This document shows positions 44,129-52,759 of a stretch of DNA of 64,000 bases, piece after piece. This stretch comes from Dechloromonas denitrificans (GTDB lineage: Bacteria; Pseudomonadota; Gammaproteobacteria; Burkholderiales; Rhodocyclaceae), in NCBI RefSeq assembly GCF_020510665.1, contig NZ_CP075187.1, positions 124,001-188,000 on the forward strand. The letters are read 5' to 3'. Under the pieces are notes generated by a model, which saw only the letters and a list, made by a program, of their open reading frames with translations, was not told the DNA's origin and searched no databases. Positions within the stretch are counted from its first letter, which is position 1, and every line of letters starts with the position of its first letter. Made by a program: the position numbers and the translations under genes.

Positions 44129-45334
44129 TCAGACACGCTCGATCACCATCGCGATGCCTTGCCCGACACCGATACACATGGTGCACAGGGCGTAGCGGCC
44201 GCCACGGCGTTTGAGTTCATAAGCGGCGGTGGTGACCAGCCGGGCGCCGCTCATGCCGAGCGGGTGGCCGAGGGCAATCGCCCCGCCGTTGGGATTGACA
44301 TGCGCCGCATCGTCGGCCAGGCCGAGGTCGCGCAGGACAGCCAGCCCTTGCGCAGCGAAAGCTTCGTTGAGCTCGATGACGTTCATCTGGTCGAGGCGCA
44401 GGCCGGTTTTGGCGAGCACCTTGCGCACTGCCGGTGCCGGGCCGAAACCCATGATGCGCGGCAGCAGGCCGGCCGTCGCCATGCCGACGACGCGAACCAG
44501 CGGCGTCAGGCCGTACTGGCTGGCGGCGGCGCCGGAAGCGAGCAGCAGGGCGCAGGCGCCGTCATTGACACCGGATGCATTGCCGGCCGTGACCGACAGT
44601 TCCGGGCCATTGACGCCTTTCAGCTTGGCGAGCATTTCCAGCGTCGTTTCGGGCCGTGGATGCTCGTCGACCGCGACAATGACCGGGTCGCCCTTTTTCT
44701 TCGCGATGCTGACCGGGATGATTTCGTCGGCGAAGCGCCCGGCCGCCTGTGCGGCGGCCCAGCGTTGTTGCGAACGGACGGCGAAGGCATCCTGATCGGC
44801 GCGGTTGATGGCAAAGTCGGCGGCGACATTGTCGGCCGTTTGCGGCATCGAATGCGTTTCGTACAACTTCTTCATTTGCGGATTGGCGAAGCGCCAGCCG
44901 ATCGTCGTGTCGTAGATTGCCGCGCTGCGCGAGAAAGCCGATTCGGCCTTGCCCATGACGAAGGGGGCGCGCGACATGCTTTCGACGCCGCCGGCGATCA
45001 TCAGTTCGGTTTCACCCGACTTGATCGAACGTGCGGCCAGCCCGATGGCGTCCATGCCCGAGCCACACAAGCGGTTGACCGTGGTACCCGGCACTTCGAC
45101 CGGCAGGCCGGCGAGCAGGCCGGACATGCGGGCGACGTTGCGGTTGTCTTCGCCGGCCTGGTTGGCGCAGCCGTAGATGATGTCCTCGACGGCCGTCCAG
45201 TCGACTTGCGGGTTGCGTTCCATCAACGCCTTGAGCGGGATGGCACCGAGATCGTCGGCGCGCACGCCGGACAGGGCGCCGCCGTAGCGGCCGATCGGGG
45301 TGCGGATGGCGTCGCAGATAAAGGCTTCGTTCAT
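44129..45334 (-). CDS. paaJ: 3-oxoadipyl-CoA thiolase
   Basis: PaaJ/PcaF cleaves 3-oxoadipyl-CoA to succinyl-CoA and acetyl-CoA, and in phenylacetate degradation also 3-oxo-5,6-dehydrosuberyl-CoA. The protein has NRLCGSGMDAIGLAARSI with the acylated Cys, INELNEAF-type VIELNEAFAAQGLAVLRDLG, GGAIALGHPLGMSGARLV with the active His and CTMCIGVGQGIAMVIE with the second Cys. I chose ATG 45334, with GAGG 8 nt upstream; the ATG at 45340 has GAGG only 2 nt away. It lies 10 nt after paaK. Confidence 0.9.
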   Translation of the reverse strand: MNEAFICDAIRTPIGRYGGALSGVRADDLGAIPLKALMERNPQVDWTAVEDIIYGCANQAGEDNRNVARMSGLLAGLPVEVPGTTVNRLCGSGMDAIGLAARSIKSGETELMIAGGVESMSRAPFVMGKAESAFSRSAAIYDTTIGWRFANPQMKKLYETHSMPQTADNVAADFAINRADQDAFAVRSQQRWAAAQAAGRFADEIIPVSIAKKKGDPVIVAVDEHPRPETTLEMLAKLKGVNGPELSVTAGNASGVNDGACALLLASGAAASQYGLTPLVRVVGMATAGLLPRIMGFGPAPAVRKVLAKTGLRLDQMNVIELNEAFAAQGLAVLRDLGLADDAAHVNPNGGAIALGHPLGMSGARLVTTAAYELKRRGGRYALCTMCIGVGQGIAMVIERV

Positions 45335-45344
45335 CGTCATGTCC

Positions 45345-46670
<1,326 letters not shown>

Positions 46671-46693
46671 GATGTCTCTCTCCGTTGTTTTGG

Positions 46694-47161
46694 TCAGGCG
46701 GCCTGATCGGCCTGTTGTAATCCGGCGATGACTTCGCCGGCGATACGGTAGCTCTTGCCCCGGAACAGGGCGATGGTCTGGCCGTTTTCACCGCGCACGG
46801 TGATGTCGTACACGCCGGTCCGGCCGGCCAGCGAACGTTCGACGGCTTCGGCTTCCAACGTTTCGCCTTCCTTGCCGGGCGCGAGAAAGTCGATGTGGCA
46901 GGCCGAGGCGACGGTGTTGCGGTTGTAGCTGTTGCAGGCGAAGGCGAAGGTGCTGTCGGCCAGCGTGAAAATGAAACCGCCGTGACAGATGTGATGCCCG
47001 TTGACCATGTCGCCGCGGACTTTCATCGCAATCCGGGCATAACCCGGCCTCACTTCGCGGATTTCCATGCCCATGCCCTGGCTGGCGCGGTCGCGCGACC
47101 ACATGGCCTGCGTGACTTCTTCAGCCAGCGCCTGGGCAGCGTTGTCGTGTGGATCAGCCAT
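46694..47161 (-). CDS. paaI: PaaI-type hotdog acyl-CoA thioesterase
   Basis: PaaI hydrolyses stalled aryl-CoA intermediates and so recovers CoA. The 155-residue hotdog protein has the family motif HICHGGFIFTLADSTFAFACNSY (the conserved HGG and Asp) and ASACHIDFLAPGKEGETLEAEA. I chose ATG 47161, 8 nt inside the end of paaH; the short upstream extension has no ribosome binding site. Confidence 0.92.
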   Translation of the reverse strand: MADPHDNAAQALAEEVTQAMWSRDRASQGMGMEIREVRPGYARIAMKVRGDMVNGHHICHGGFIFTLADSTFAFACNSYNRNTVASACHIDFLAPGKEGETLEAEAVERSLAGRTGVYDITVRGENGQTIALFRGKSYRIAGEVIAGLQQADQAA

Positions 47162-48737
47162 GAATCTTCCTTCCGGCAAAAACGGCGCGCTGGATCAGCG
47201 GTGAAATGCGGTAGCGGTCCTCGCCGTAGCTCGCGCCGAGGTGGGCCAGTACGTCGCGGATCGTTTCAACGCCGACCTGATCGGCCCAGGCGAGCGGCCC
47301 TTGCGGATAATTGACACCAAGTCGCATCGCGGCATCGGCCGCGGTTTCCGAGCAAACGCCCTGGTTGACCGCGTCAGCCGCTTCATTGGCCAGCATGGCA
47401 ACGGTACGCATGACGGCCAGTCCGGGAATGTCGAGAAAGCGGCTGACGGCGAAACCGGCTGCTTGCAGCAGCCCGGTGGCGGCGGCGATGGCCGATGGCT
47501 CGCATTGTTCGGCCGCAGCCATGGCCAGTCGGGTCGCCTTGTCGTAGTCGAGCGCCAGATCGATCAGCACGGTGTTGTCTACGCCCGATTCGGCGGCGCG
47601 CTGGGTGGCGCTGCGGCCGTCGGTGACGTAGATCACGGCGCGGCCGATTTCGGCGATCCGGCCGTCCCCCAAGGGGACTTCCTTCGGGGCGCCCCCCAAG
47701 GGGACTTCCTTCGGGGCGTCACTGTCCGGGGCGCGGCTGAACGACAGGCCGGAGTGGGTCAGGCGATCGGCCAAGGCTTCGGCCGCGATGGACTCGCCAC
47801 AAACGACGATCATCCCGGCCGGTACCTGGGCGGCTTCGGTTTGTGCTGTTGGGCGTACGGCACCCTCGCGATAGTCATAGAAACCACGGCCGGTCTTCTT
47901 GCCGAAGAAACCGGCATCGACCAGTTCCTGCTGAATCAGCGAGGGCAGAAAACGCTGGTCGTTGTAGAAGGCGCGCCACACCGAGTTGGTCACGGCGAAA
48001 TTGACGTCGTGGCCGATCATGTCCATCAGCTCGAACGGGCCCATGCGGAAACCGCCGGCTTCGCGGCAGCAGGCGTCGATCGTTGCGTAATCGGCCGCGC
48101 CTTCCTGGGCCAGGCGCAGGGCCTCGGCGTAGTAAGGACGGGCGACGCGATTGACGATGAAACCGGGTGTCGACTTGGCATGCACCGGGGTCTTGCCCCA
48201 GGCCGCGGCGCTGGCGAACAGCGTGTCGGCGACGTTTTTGTCGGTGGCCAGGCCGGAAACAATCTCGACCAGCGCCATCAGCGGGGCCGGATTGAAAAAG
48301 TGCAGCCCGGCCAGACGTTCCGGATGTTTCAGTGCCGCGCCGATGGCGGTCACCGAAATCGACGAGGTGTTGGTCCCGAAAATGCAGTCCGGGTCGACGA
48401 TGGCTTCGAGATCGCGGTACAGCGTCTGTTTGGCTTCCAGGCTTTCGACAATCGCTTCGACGATCAGGCCGGCATCGGCCAGATCGGCCAGTTGATGTAC
48501 GGCACTCAGCCGGGCGCTGGCTGCGGCGGCAGCTTCCGCGGTCAACTTGCCTTTTTCGGCCATTTTGGCGAATTGGGCACGAATGCCTTCAACCGCACGG
48601 GCGGCGGCATCCGGCCGGTTGTCGAGCAGCTTGACCGGGTGGCCGGCCGCGGCCGCCACCTGGGCAATGCCGGCGCCCATCGCGCCGGTGCCGACAACGG
48701 CAATGATGGTCTGCTGGGGCAGGGGCGTGTGGCTCAC
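47154..48737 (-). CDS. paaH: 3-hydroxyacyl-CoA dehydrogenase PaaH
   Basis: PaaH oxidises 3-hydroxyadipyl-CoA with NAD. The protein of 527 residues has an N-terminal Rossmann motif VVGTGAMGAGIAQVAAAAGHPVKLLD, the catalytic region HFFNPAPLMALVEIVSG and FIVNRVARPYYAEALRLAQEG, then two C-terminal helical 3HCDH domains, the long form typical of PaaH. Start is GTG at 48737 with GGAGAG 7 nt upstream, 4 nt after paaG. The linker around residues 340-360 contains a duplicated APKEVPLG segment encoded by a 27-bp tandem repeat. Confidence 0.92.
   Translation of the reverse strand: MSHTPLPQQTIIAVVGTGAMGAGIAQVAAAAGHPVKLLDNRPDAAARAVEGIRAQFAKMAEKGKLTAEAAAAASARLSAVHQLADLADAGLIVEAIVESLEAKQTLYRDLEAIVDPDCIFGTNTSSISVTAIGAALKHPERLAGLHFFNPAPLMALVEIVSGLATDKNVADTLFASAAAWGKTPVHAKSTPGFIVNRVARPYYAEALRLAQEGAADYATIDACCREAGGFRMGPFELMDMIGHDVNFAVTNSVWRAFYNDQRFLPSLIQQELVDAGFFGKKTGRGFYDYREGAVRPTAQTEAAQVPAGMIVVCGESIAAEALADRLTHSGLSFSRAPDSDAPKEVPLGGAPKEVPLGDGRIAEIGRAVIYVTDGRSATQRAAESGVDNTVLIDLALDYDKATRLAMAAAEQCEPSAIAAATGLLQAAGFAVSRFLDIPGLAVMRTVAMLANEAADAVNQGVCSETAADAAMRLGVNYPQGPLAWADQVGVETIRDVLAHLGASYGEDRYRISPLIQRAVFAGRKIHG
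47665..47718. repeat. 27-bp in-frame tandem duplication inside paaH
   Basis: Two copies of a 27-bp unit (47665-47691 and 47692-47718) differ at only one base (T or C at the first position). Each contains an internal near-palindrome (CCCC-AAGGGGACTTCCTTCGGGG). On the paaH strand they encode APKEVPLGG and APKEVPLGD, nine codons each, so the frame is kept. They lie in the linker between the catalytic and C-terminal domains, a tolerant site. Confidence 0.9.
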
Positions 48738-48741
48738 GCTT

Positions 48742-49536
48742 TCACTCTCCGGTGAAATTCGGCGCACGCTTTTCGGTGAAGGCCTTGACGCCCTCGGCGT
48801 AGTCCGGCGACCAGCCGAGTTCGCGCATCATGCCGCCTTCGAAGGACAGCTGTTGTTCGAGCGTGTGGCCGGGGGCGGCATGCATTGCCTGACGGGTGCG
48901 GACCAGGGCCTTGGTTGGCGCGGTCGACAGCTGTTTGGCCAGCGAATCGATCCGTGCGGCAAACTCGGCATCCTCGACACATTCCCAGATCAGGCCCCAT
49001 TCGGCGGCCTTCTCGGCCGGCATTTTCTCGGCCAGCAGGGCCAGGCCCATGGCGCGGGCCATGCCGACGCGCTGCGGCAGGAACCAGGTGCCGCCGGTAT
49101 CCGGAATCAGGCCGATCTTGCTGAAAGCCTGCAGGAAGGAGGCGGACTTGGTGGCGATGACCAGATCGCAGGCCAGCGCAACCGACGCCCCAGCCCCGGC
49201 CGCAATGCCGTTGACCGCGGCAATGGTCGGCACGCGCAGGTTCTGCAGGCGCAGCACGAGCGGCTTGTAATTGCGTTCGACGGTGTTGCCGATGTCCGGC
49301 ATCTTGCCGGCCTGGATCTGCATGGCACGGTCACCGAGATCCTGTCCGGCCGAGAAGCCGCGCCCGGCGCCGGTCAGCACCAGGACGCGAATCGAGGTGT
49401 CGGCCTGGACCTGGTCGAGCGCGACGCGCAGTTCGGCATGCATGTCGTCGGTGAAGCTGTTGAGCTTGTCCGGACGGTTCAGGGTCAGGCGGGCGATGCC
49501 GTCCTGGACTTCAAACTTGATGTTCTCGAAATTCAT
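48742..49536 (-). CDS. paaG: Ring-1,2-epoxyphenylacetyl-CoA isomerase PaaG
   Basis: PaaG isomerises the epoxide to an oxepin and also acts as a delta3-delta2 isomerase. The 264-residue crotonase has TGAGRGFSAGQDLGDRAM and AAVNGIAAGAGASVALACDLVIAT as oxyanion-hole segments and keeps the catalytic Asp in SKIGLIPDTGGTWFLPQRVG, the PaaG-type pattern. The ATG at 49536 abuts the paaN stop. Its presence implies that an epoxide-forming oxygenase acts before it. Confidence 0.92.
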   Translation of the reverse strand: MNFENIKFEVQDGIARLTLNRPDKLNSFTDDMHAELRVALDQVQADTSIRVLVLTGAGRGFSAGQDLGDRAMQIQAGKMPDIGNTVERNYKPLVLRLQNLRVPTIAAVNGIAAGAGASVALACDLVIATKSASFLQAFSKIGLIPDTGGTWFLPQRVGMARAMGLALLAEKMPAEKAAEWGLIWECVEDAEFAARIDSLAKQLSTAPTKALVRTRQAMHAAPGHTLEQQLSFEGGMMRELGWSPDYAEGVKAFTEKRAPNFTGE

Positions 49537-51216
49537 TTAGTTCTCCTGGGCAACGTGATAGCGGCGCTGGACGACCCGGAAACGATTGGCGACGAAGGCC
49601 GAATCGGCGTAGGACGCATTGGCTGCCGGGTTGCCGCCGGTGCCATGGTAGTCGGAGAAAGCGGCCGACTGATTGACGAAGACGCCGCCGGTCAGGTTGA
49701 TCGACAGGGCGACTTTGGAGCGCATCGTGGCGGCGGTCATTGCATCGATCACTTCGGCCTTGGTCGAATAGACGCCGGCGGTCAGGGCGCCGTGGGTGCG
49801 GACGATGCGCTCGGACAGGGCGATGGCGGCTGCCGTGTCGGCGACCTTGACGATGAAGCTGATCGGGCCGAAACGCTCTTCCATATAGGCTTTTTCGTCG
49901 GAAGCATCGCAGGCAAGCAAGACCGGGGTACGGACTTCGGCGTTCGGGAATTCCGGGTTTTCCAGCTTCTGCGAAGCGAGGATGACCTTGCCGAGCGAGC
50001 CGCTGTCGGCTTCGGCAACGCGCTTGATGGTGTCGGCCGACTGCATGGCGCCGAGTACGGCGTGCGCCACTTCCGGCTTGGACAGGAAGCCGGAGACGGC
50101 CTTGGCCAGGTCGGCGCAGACATCGTCGTAGGACTTGTGGCCATCTTCGGTGTCGATGCCGCCGGCCGGTACGAACAGGGCCTGCGAGGTGGTGCACATC
50201 TGGCCGGAGTAGAGCGACAGCGTGAAGGCCAGGTTGCGCAGCATCGGCTTGTAGGCATCGGTCGAGTCGATGACGATGTTGTTCACACCGGCCAGCTCGG
50301 CATAGACCTGAGCCTGGCGGCAATTGTCGATCAGCCACTGGCCGAAAACGTTGCCGCCGGTGAAGTCGATCGACTTGACGGCCGGATCGGTCACCAGCTT
50401 CTGCGTCGTTTCGCGCTGGTCGGTCACGCACAGCGTGACCAGGTTGGGATCGATGCCGTTTTCGGCGAGCACGGCGCGGATCGTGCGCACCGTGATGGCG
50501 GCCGGTAGGATGGCCTGGCTGTGCGGCTTGACGATCACGGCGTTGCCGGTGGCCAGCGCAGCGAAAACGCCGGGGTAGGTATTCCAGGTCGGGAAGGTGC
50601 CGCAGCCGACGACGACGCCGACGCCGCGTCCGACGATTTCAAAATGCTTCTTCAGGACCAGCGACGGGTTCTTGCCCTGCGGTTTTTCCCAGATCGTTTC
50701 AGCCGGGACAAAAGACTGTTCGCGCCAGGCGTAGGCGACGGCTTCAAGGCCGCGGTCCTGGGCGTGCGGGGCGCCGGCCTGGAAGGCCATCATCCAGCCC
50801 TGGCCGGTGGTCAGCATCACGGCGTGGGCCAGTTCGAAACTTTGCTTGTTCAGACGATCGAGGATTTCGACACAGATGCCGGTGCGGCCTTCGGCGCCGA
50901 CTTTCTGCCAGCCGTCCATGGCCTTTTCGCCGGCGGCGATCAGCGCGGCGTGATCACACACCGGGTATTGCACATTCAGTTCGACGCCATAGGGCGATTT
51001 TTCACCGCCGGTCCAGCCGCTCTGGCCGGGCTGGCCCAGTTCGAATTGCTTACCGAGATGGGCTTCGAAAGCCTTCTTGCCGTCTTCCGGGGCGGTTTCG
51101 CCATAAGCGCGCGGGCTCGGCATTTCGTTGAAGGCTGCCCAGTAGCCGCGCGTGGCGATGGCATTCAGGGCGCTGTCGATGGTGGTGCGGTGTTTGTCGA
51201 ACATGGGATGGGACAT
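49537..51216 (-). CDS. paaN: PaaN, aldehyde dehydrogenase type (short form)
   Basis: PaaN/PaaZ acts at ring opening, oxidising the aldehyde formed when the oxepin ring is hydrolysed. The 559-residue protein is an aldehyde dehydrogenase: VVVGCGTFPTWNTYPGVFAALATGNAVIVKPH (cofactor site), VYAELAGVNNIVID (general-base Glu) and LSLYSGQMCTTSQALFVPAGG (catalytic Cys). It lacks the C-terminal MaoC-type hydratase domain that E. coli PaaZ uses to hydrolyse oxepin-CoA, matching the second PaaN family (TIGR02288). ATG 51216 has AGGAGA 6 nt upstream. It is first in the minus-strand operon and divergent from the di-iron gene. Confidence 0.88.
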   Translation of the reverse strand: MSHPMFDKHRTTIDSALNAIATRGYWAAFNEMPSPRAYGETAPEDGKKAFEAHLGKQFELGQPGQSGWTGGEKSPYGVELNVQYPVCDHAALIAAGEKAMDGWQKVGAEGRTGICVEILDRLNKQSFELAHAVMLTTGQGWMMAFQAGAPHAQDRGLEAVAYAWREQSFVPAETIWEKPQGKNPSLVLKKHFEIVGRGVGVVVGCGTFPTWNTYPGVFAALATGNAVIVKPHSQAILPAAITVRTIRAVLAENGIDPNLVTLCVTDQRETTQKLVTDPAVKSIDFTGGNVFGQWLIDNCRQAQVYAELAGVNNIVIDSTDAYKPMLRNLAFTLSLYSGQMCTTSQALFVPAGGIDTEDGHKSYDDVCADLAKAVSGFLSKPEVAHAVLGAMQSADTIKRVAEADSGSLGKVILASQKLENPEFPNAEVRTPVLLACDASDEKAYMEERFGPISFIVKVADTAAAIALSERIVRTHGALTAGVYSTKAEVIDAMTAATMRSKVALSINLTGGVFVNQSAAFSDYHGTGGNPAANASYADSAFVANRFRVVQRRYHVAQEN

Positions 51217-51290
51217 CTTTTTCTCCTGGGATGAGCGTTTTCTGGGCAGGCACAGCACTTTATCCATGACTGAAAAGGCTGTTGCGTTAC

Positions 51291-51489
51291 CAATGTATCG
51301 ATCTGTTGTTGATGCAATGTATCACATTGGAGGGTAATGTAAACCAGTTTTGAATAACGTAATTTGTTCCATTGTGTTCCAAAAACAATAATTAAAACAA
51401 CAAATGTTTCTTGTTTATGAAAGGATTTTTGGACGTTGAATTATGTATTTTCGGATTGGTTCCATAAATAATTTGCTCAACGTGATACA
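51291..51489. promoter_or_regulatory. Repeated TGATACA-type motifs, candidate PaaX operators
   Basis: The 372-bp AT-rich divergent region between paaN and the di-iron gene holds a direct repeat CAATGTATC at 51291-51299 and 51315-51323, 24 bp apart. The second extends to TGTATCA and sits in a CAATG-TATCA-CATTG inverted repeat (51315-51329). The reverse form TGATACA occurs at 51483-51489, 8 nt before the candidate -35 of the oxygenase promoter. This placement at both promoters suggests binding of the local repressor PaaX (inference). The rest of the region is AT-rich with no other clear feature. Confidence 0.4.
51316..51343 (-). promoter_or_regulatory. Candidate sigma-70 promoter for the paaN operon
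   Basis: On the minus strand a TTTACA -35 (51338-51343) is followed after 16 nt by TACATT as -10 (51316-51321). It lies about 100 nt before the paaN ATG, in an AT-rich divergent intergenic region. The -10 overlaps a TGATACA-type motif. Predicted by eye. Confidence 0.4.
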
Positions 51490-51496
51490 AAAAGCG

Positions 51497-51523
51497 TTGA
51501 CAAGATGCTTTGTTGTGTAACAT
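51497..51523 (+). promoter_or_regulatory. Candidate sigma-70 promoter for the di-iron oxygenase unit
   Basis: A perfect TTGACA -35 (51497-51502) and a TAACAT -10 (51518-51523) are spaced by 15 nt, 65 nt before the oxygenase ATG. An imperfect inverted repeat (ACAAAAAGC ... GCTTTGTTGT) spans the -35. The gene itself has a very strong AGGAGG ribosome binding site at 51579-51584. Predicted by eye. Confidence 0.45.
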
Positions 51524-51588
51524 GATGTTTCCACGGCAGCCAGTGATTGGCCCGGCCCCCAACCTGAAGACATGAATTAGGAGGAGAT

Positions 51589-52614
51589 ATGGCAAGTAAA
51601 GAAAAATTCGCGGACAAAATGGAATTTCCGCCGGCAATCGAGCAGCCGAACATCTATCCGCTGTCCTGGAACAGCAAGACCAAGAAGCTGCAGGAAGTCT
51701 GGGAAGCCGCCCGTCGTGAAGACTGGGACCCGGAAAAGCTGCCCTGGGACACGCTGGATGTCGATACCTACACCTGGGAAGAGCGCGAATCCATCGCCTA
51801 CTGGTGGAGCCTGCTTTCCGTGTTCGACGCATCGGCCCCGCCGGTTTTTGCCGAAGCCCTGATCAAGACCTACGAAGTGCATGAGGAAGATCCGGTTCGC
51901 AAGTGCTTCTTCTCGGTCACCCGTGACGAGCAGAACCACGAAATCATGTGTGGCCTGGCGATCACCAAGCTGCTCGGCCATCCGGACCCGATCACCTACG
52001 TGCCGAAGACCGACCTCGGCCGCCGCCTGCAGAAGAACGTGCAGTGGCTGTATTTCAACGGTGCGCGTTACTGGAACGGCTACAAGCAAGCCGTGCCGAA
52101 GTACGACCTGGCCGTGCTGTTCAGCTCCTTCCTGATGGGCGAAATCGCTGCCGCCACCATCTTCAAGCAGATGTTCGACAACTCCCGCGAAGCTGTCTTC
52201 AAGGAAGGTTTCAAGAACATCGGCCGTGATGAAGGCCGCCACATGGCGATCTGCATGGCCGTGATGGAACGCGATTACCCGGGCCTCAAGGAGGAAACCA
52301 AGGCGGTTGTTACCAAGCAGATCCGCGCCGGTTACCTGTTCCTGTCGGCCGTGCTGTTCGAGCCGCCGATGGAATTCTGGGACCTGCCGGCCGACTTCAT
52401 CGCCAACCAGCGCGAAGGTGAAGAAGTGGCGCGTGGCGCCGGCTTCGGTATCCCGACCTACGAGGCCAAGAAGGAAAACTGGAAGAATGCGATGATCAAC
52501 CTGAAGGGTGTGCTCGATCGCTACAACATCCCGTTCCCGGCCATTCCGGAAGTCGGCATCACCGGCCAGGAAGTCAGCGATGTGGATCTGGATGACATCA
52601 TTCCGGTCTTCTGA
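51589..52614 (+). CDS. Ferritin-like di-iron protein, putative oxygenase replacing PaaABCDE
   Basis: A 341-residue soluble helical protein with a complete carboxylate-bridged di-iron ligand set: Glu89, Glu114-x2-His117 (TRDEQNHE), Glu185 (FLMGEIAAAT) and Glu215-x2-His218 (GRDEGRHMA). Spacing matches ribonucleotide-reductase-R2-like and bacterial multicomponent monooxygenase helices. It does not match PaaA, PaaC or BoxB as I know them, so I give no family name. It has a perfect AGGAGG site, diverges from paaN and is followed by a flavin/iron-sulfur reductase. The cluster requires an oxygenase between PaaK and PaaG and has no paaABCDE, so oxygenation of an aryl-CoA is the leading hypothesis. 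Non-oxygenase roles (oxidase, desaturase) remain possible. Confidence 0.75.
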   Translation: MASKEKFADKMEFPPAIEQPNIYPLSWNSKTKKLQEVWEAARREDWDPEKLPWDTLDVDTYTWEERESIAYWWSLLSVFDASAPPVFAEALIKTYEVHEEDPVRKCFFSVTRDEQNHEIMCGLAITKLLGHPDPITYVPKTDLGRRLQKNVQWLYFNGARYWNGYKQAVPKYDLAVLFSSFLMGEIAAATIFKQMFDNSREAVFKEGFKNIGRDEGRHMAICMAVMERDYPGLKEETKAVVTKQIRAGYLFLSAVLFEPPMEFWDLPADFIANQREGEEVARGAGFGIPTYEAKKENWKNAMINLKGVLDRYNIPFPAIPEVGITGQEVSDVDLDDIIPVF

Positions 52615-52635
52615 TCGACGCCGTTCAGTCAATCA

Positions 52636-52668
52636 CCCGTTCCAGTGATGAATTTCACCCGGAACGGG
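52636..52668 (+). other. Stem-loop 1 between oxygenase and reductase genes
   Basis: CCCGTTCC (52636-52643) pairs with GGAACGGG (52661-52668), with an inner GTGA/TCAC stem (52645-52648 with 52655-52658). It lies 22 nt after the oxygenase stop. There is no T run, so an mRNA-stabilising or processing hairpin is more likely than a terminator. Confidence 0.55.
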
Positions 52669-52691
52669 CGGTAGACCGCAGTATTTGCTCC

Positions 52692-52719
52692 GGCCGGTGC
52701 CCTGAAAAGGGTGCCGGCC
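52692..52719 (+). other. Stem-loop 2 with GAAA tetraloop between oxygenase and reductase genes
   Basis: A 12-bp stem (52692-52703 with 52708-52719, two G-U wobbles) closed by a GAAA tetraloop lies 40 nt before the reductase ATG. It is not followed by Ts. With stem-loop 1 it could protect the upstream oxygenase mRNA and lower expression of the reductase, as expected when oxygenase is needed in excess. Confidence 0.65.
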
Positions 52720-52759
52720 TTGCCGCAACAGAGAAACCAATAAAACTAGGGGAAGAAAA

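Noticed and set aside
48547..50508. A 653-codon plus-strand frame opposite paaG and paaN
   Set aside because: The minus strand encodes PaaG and PaaN with all catalytic motifs; the plus-strand frame is a codon-bias shadow.
51589..52614. Identification of the di-iron protein as BoxB (benzoyl-CoA epoxidase) or PaaA
   Set aside because: Length and the sequence around the ligands do not match either as I know them, and the neighbouring boxA/boxC or paaBCDE genes are absent.
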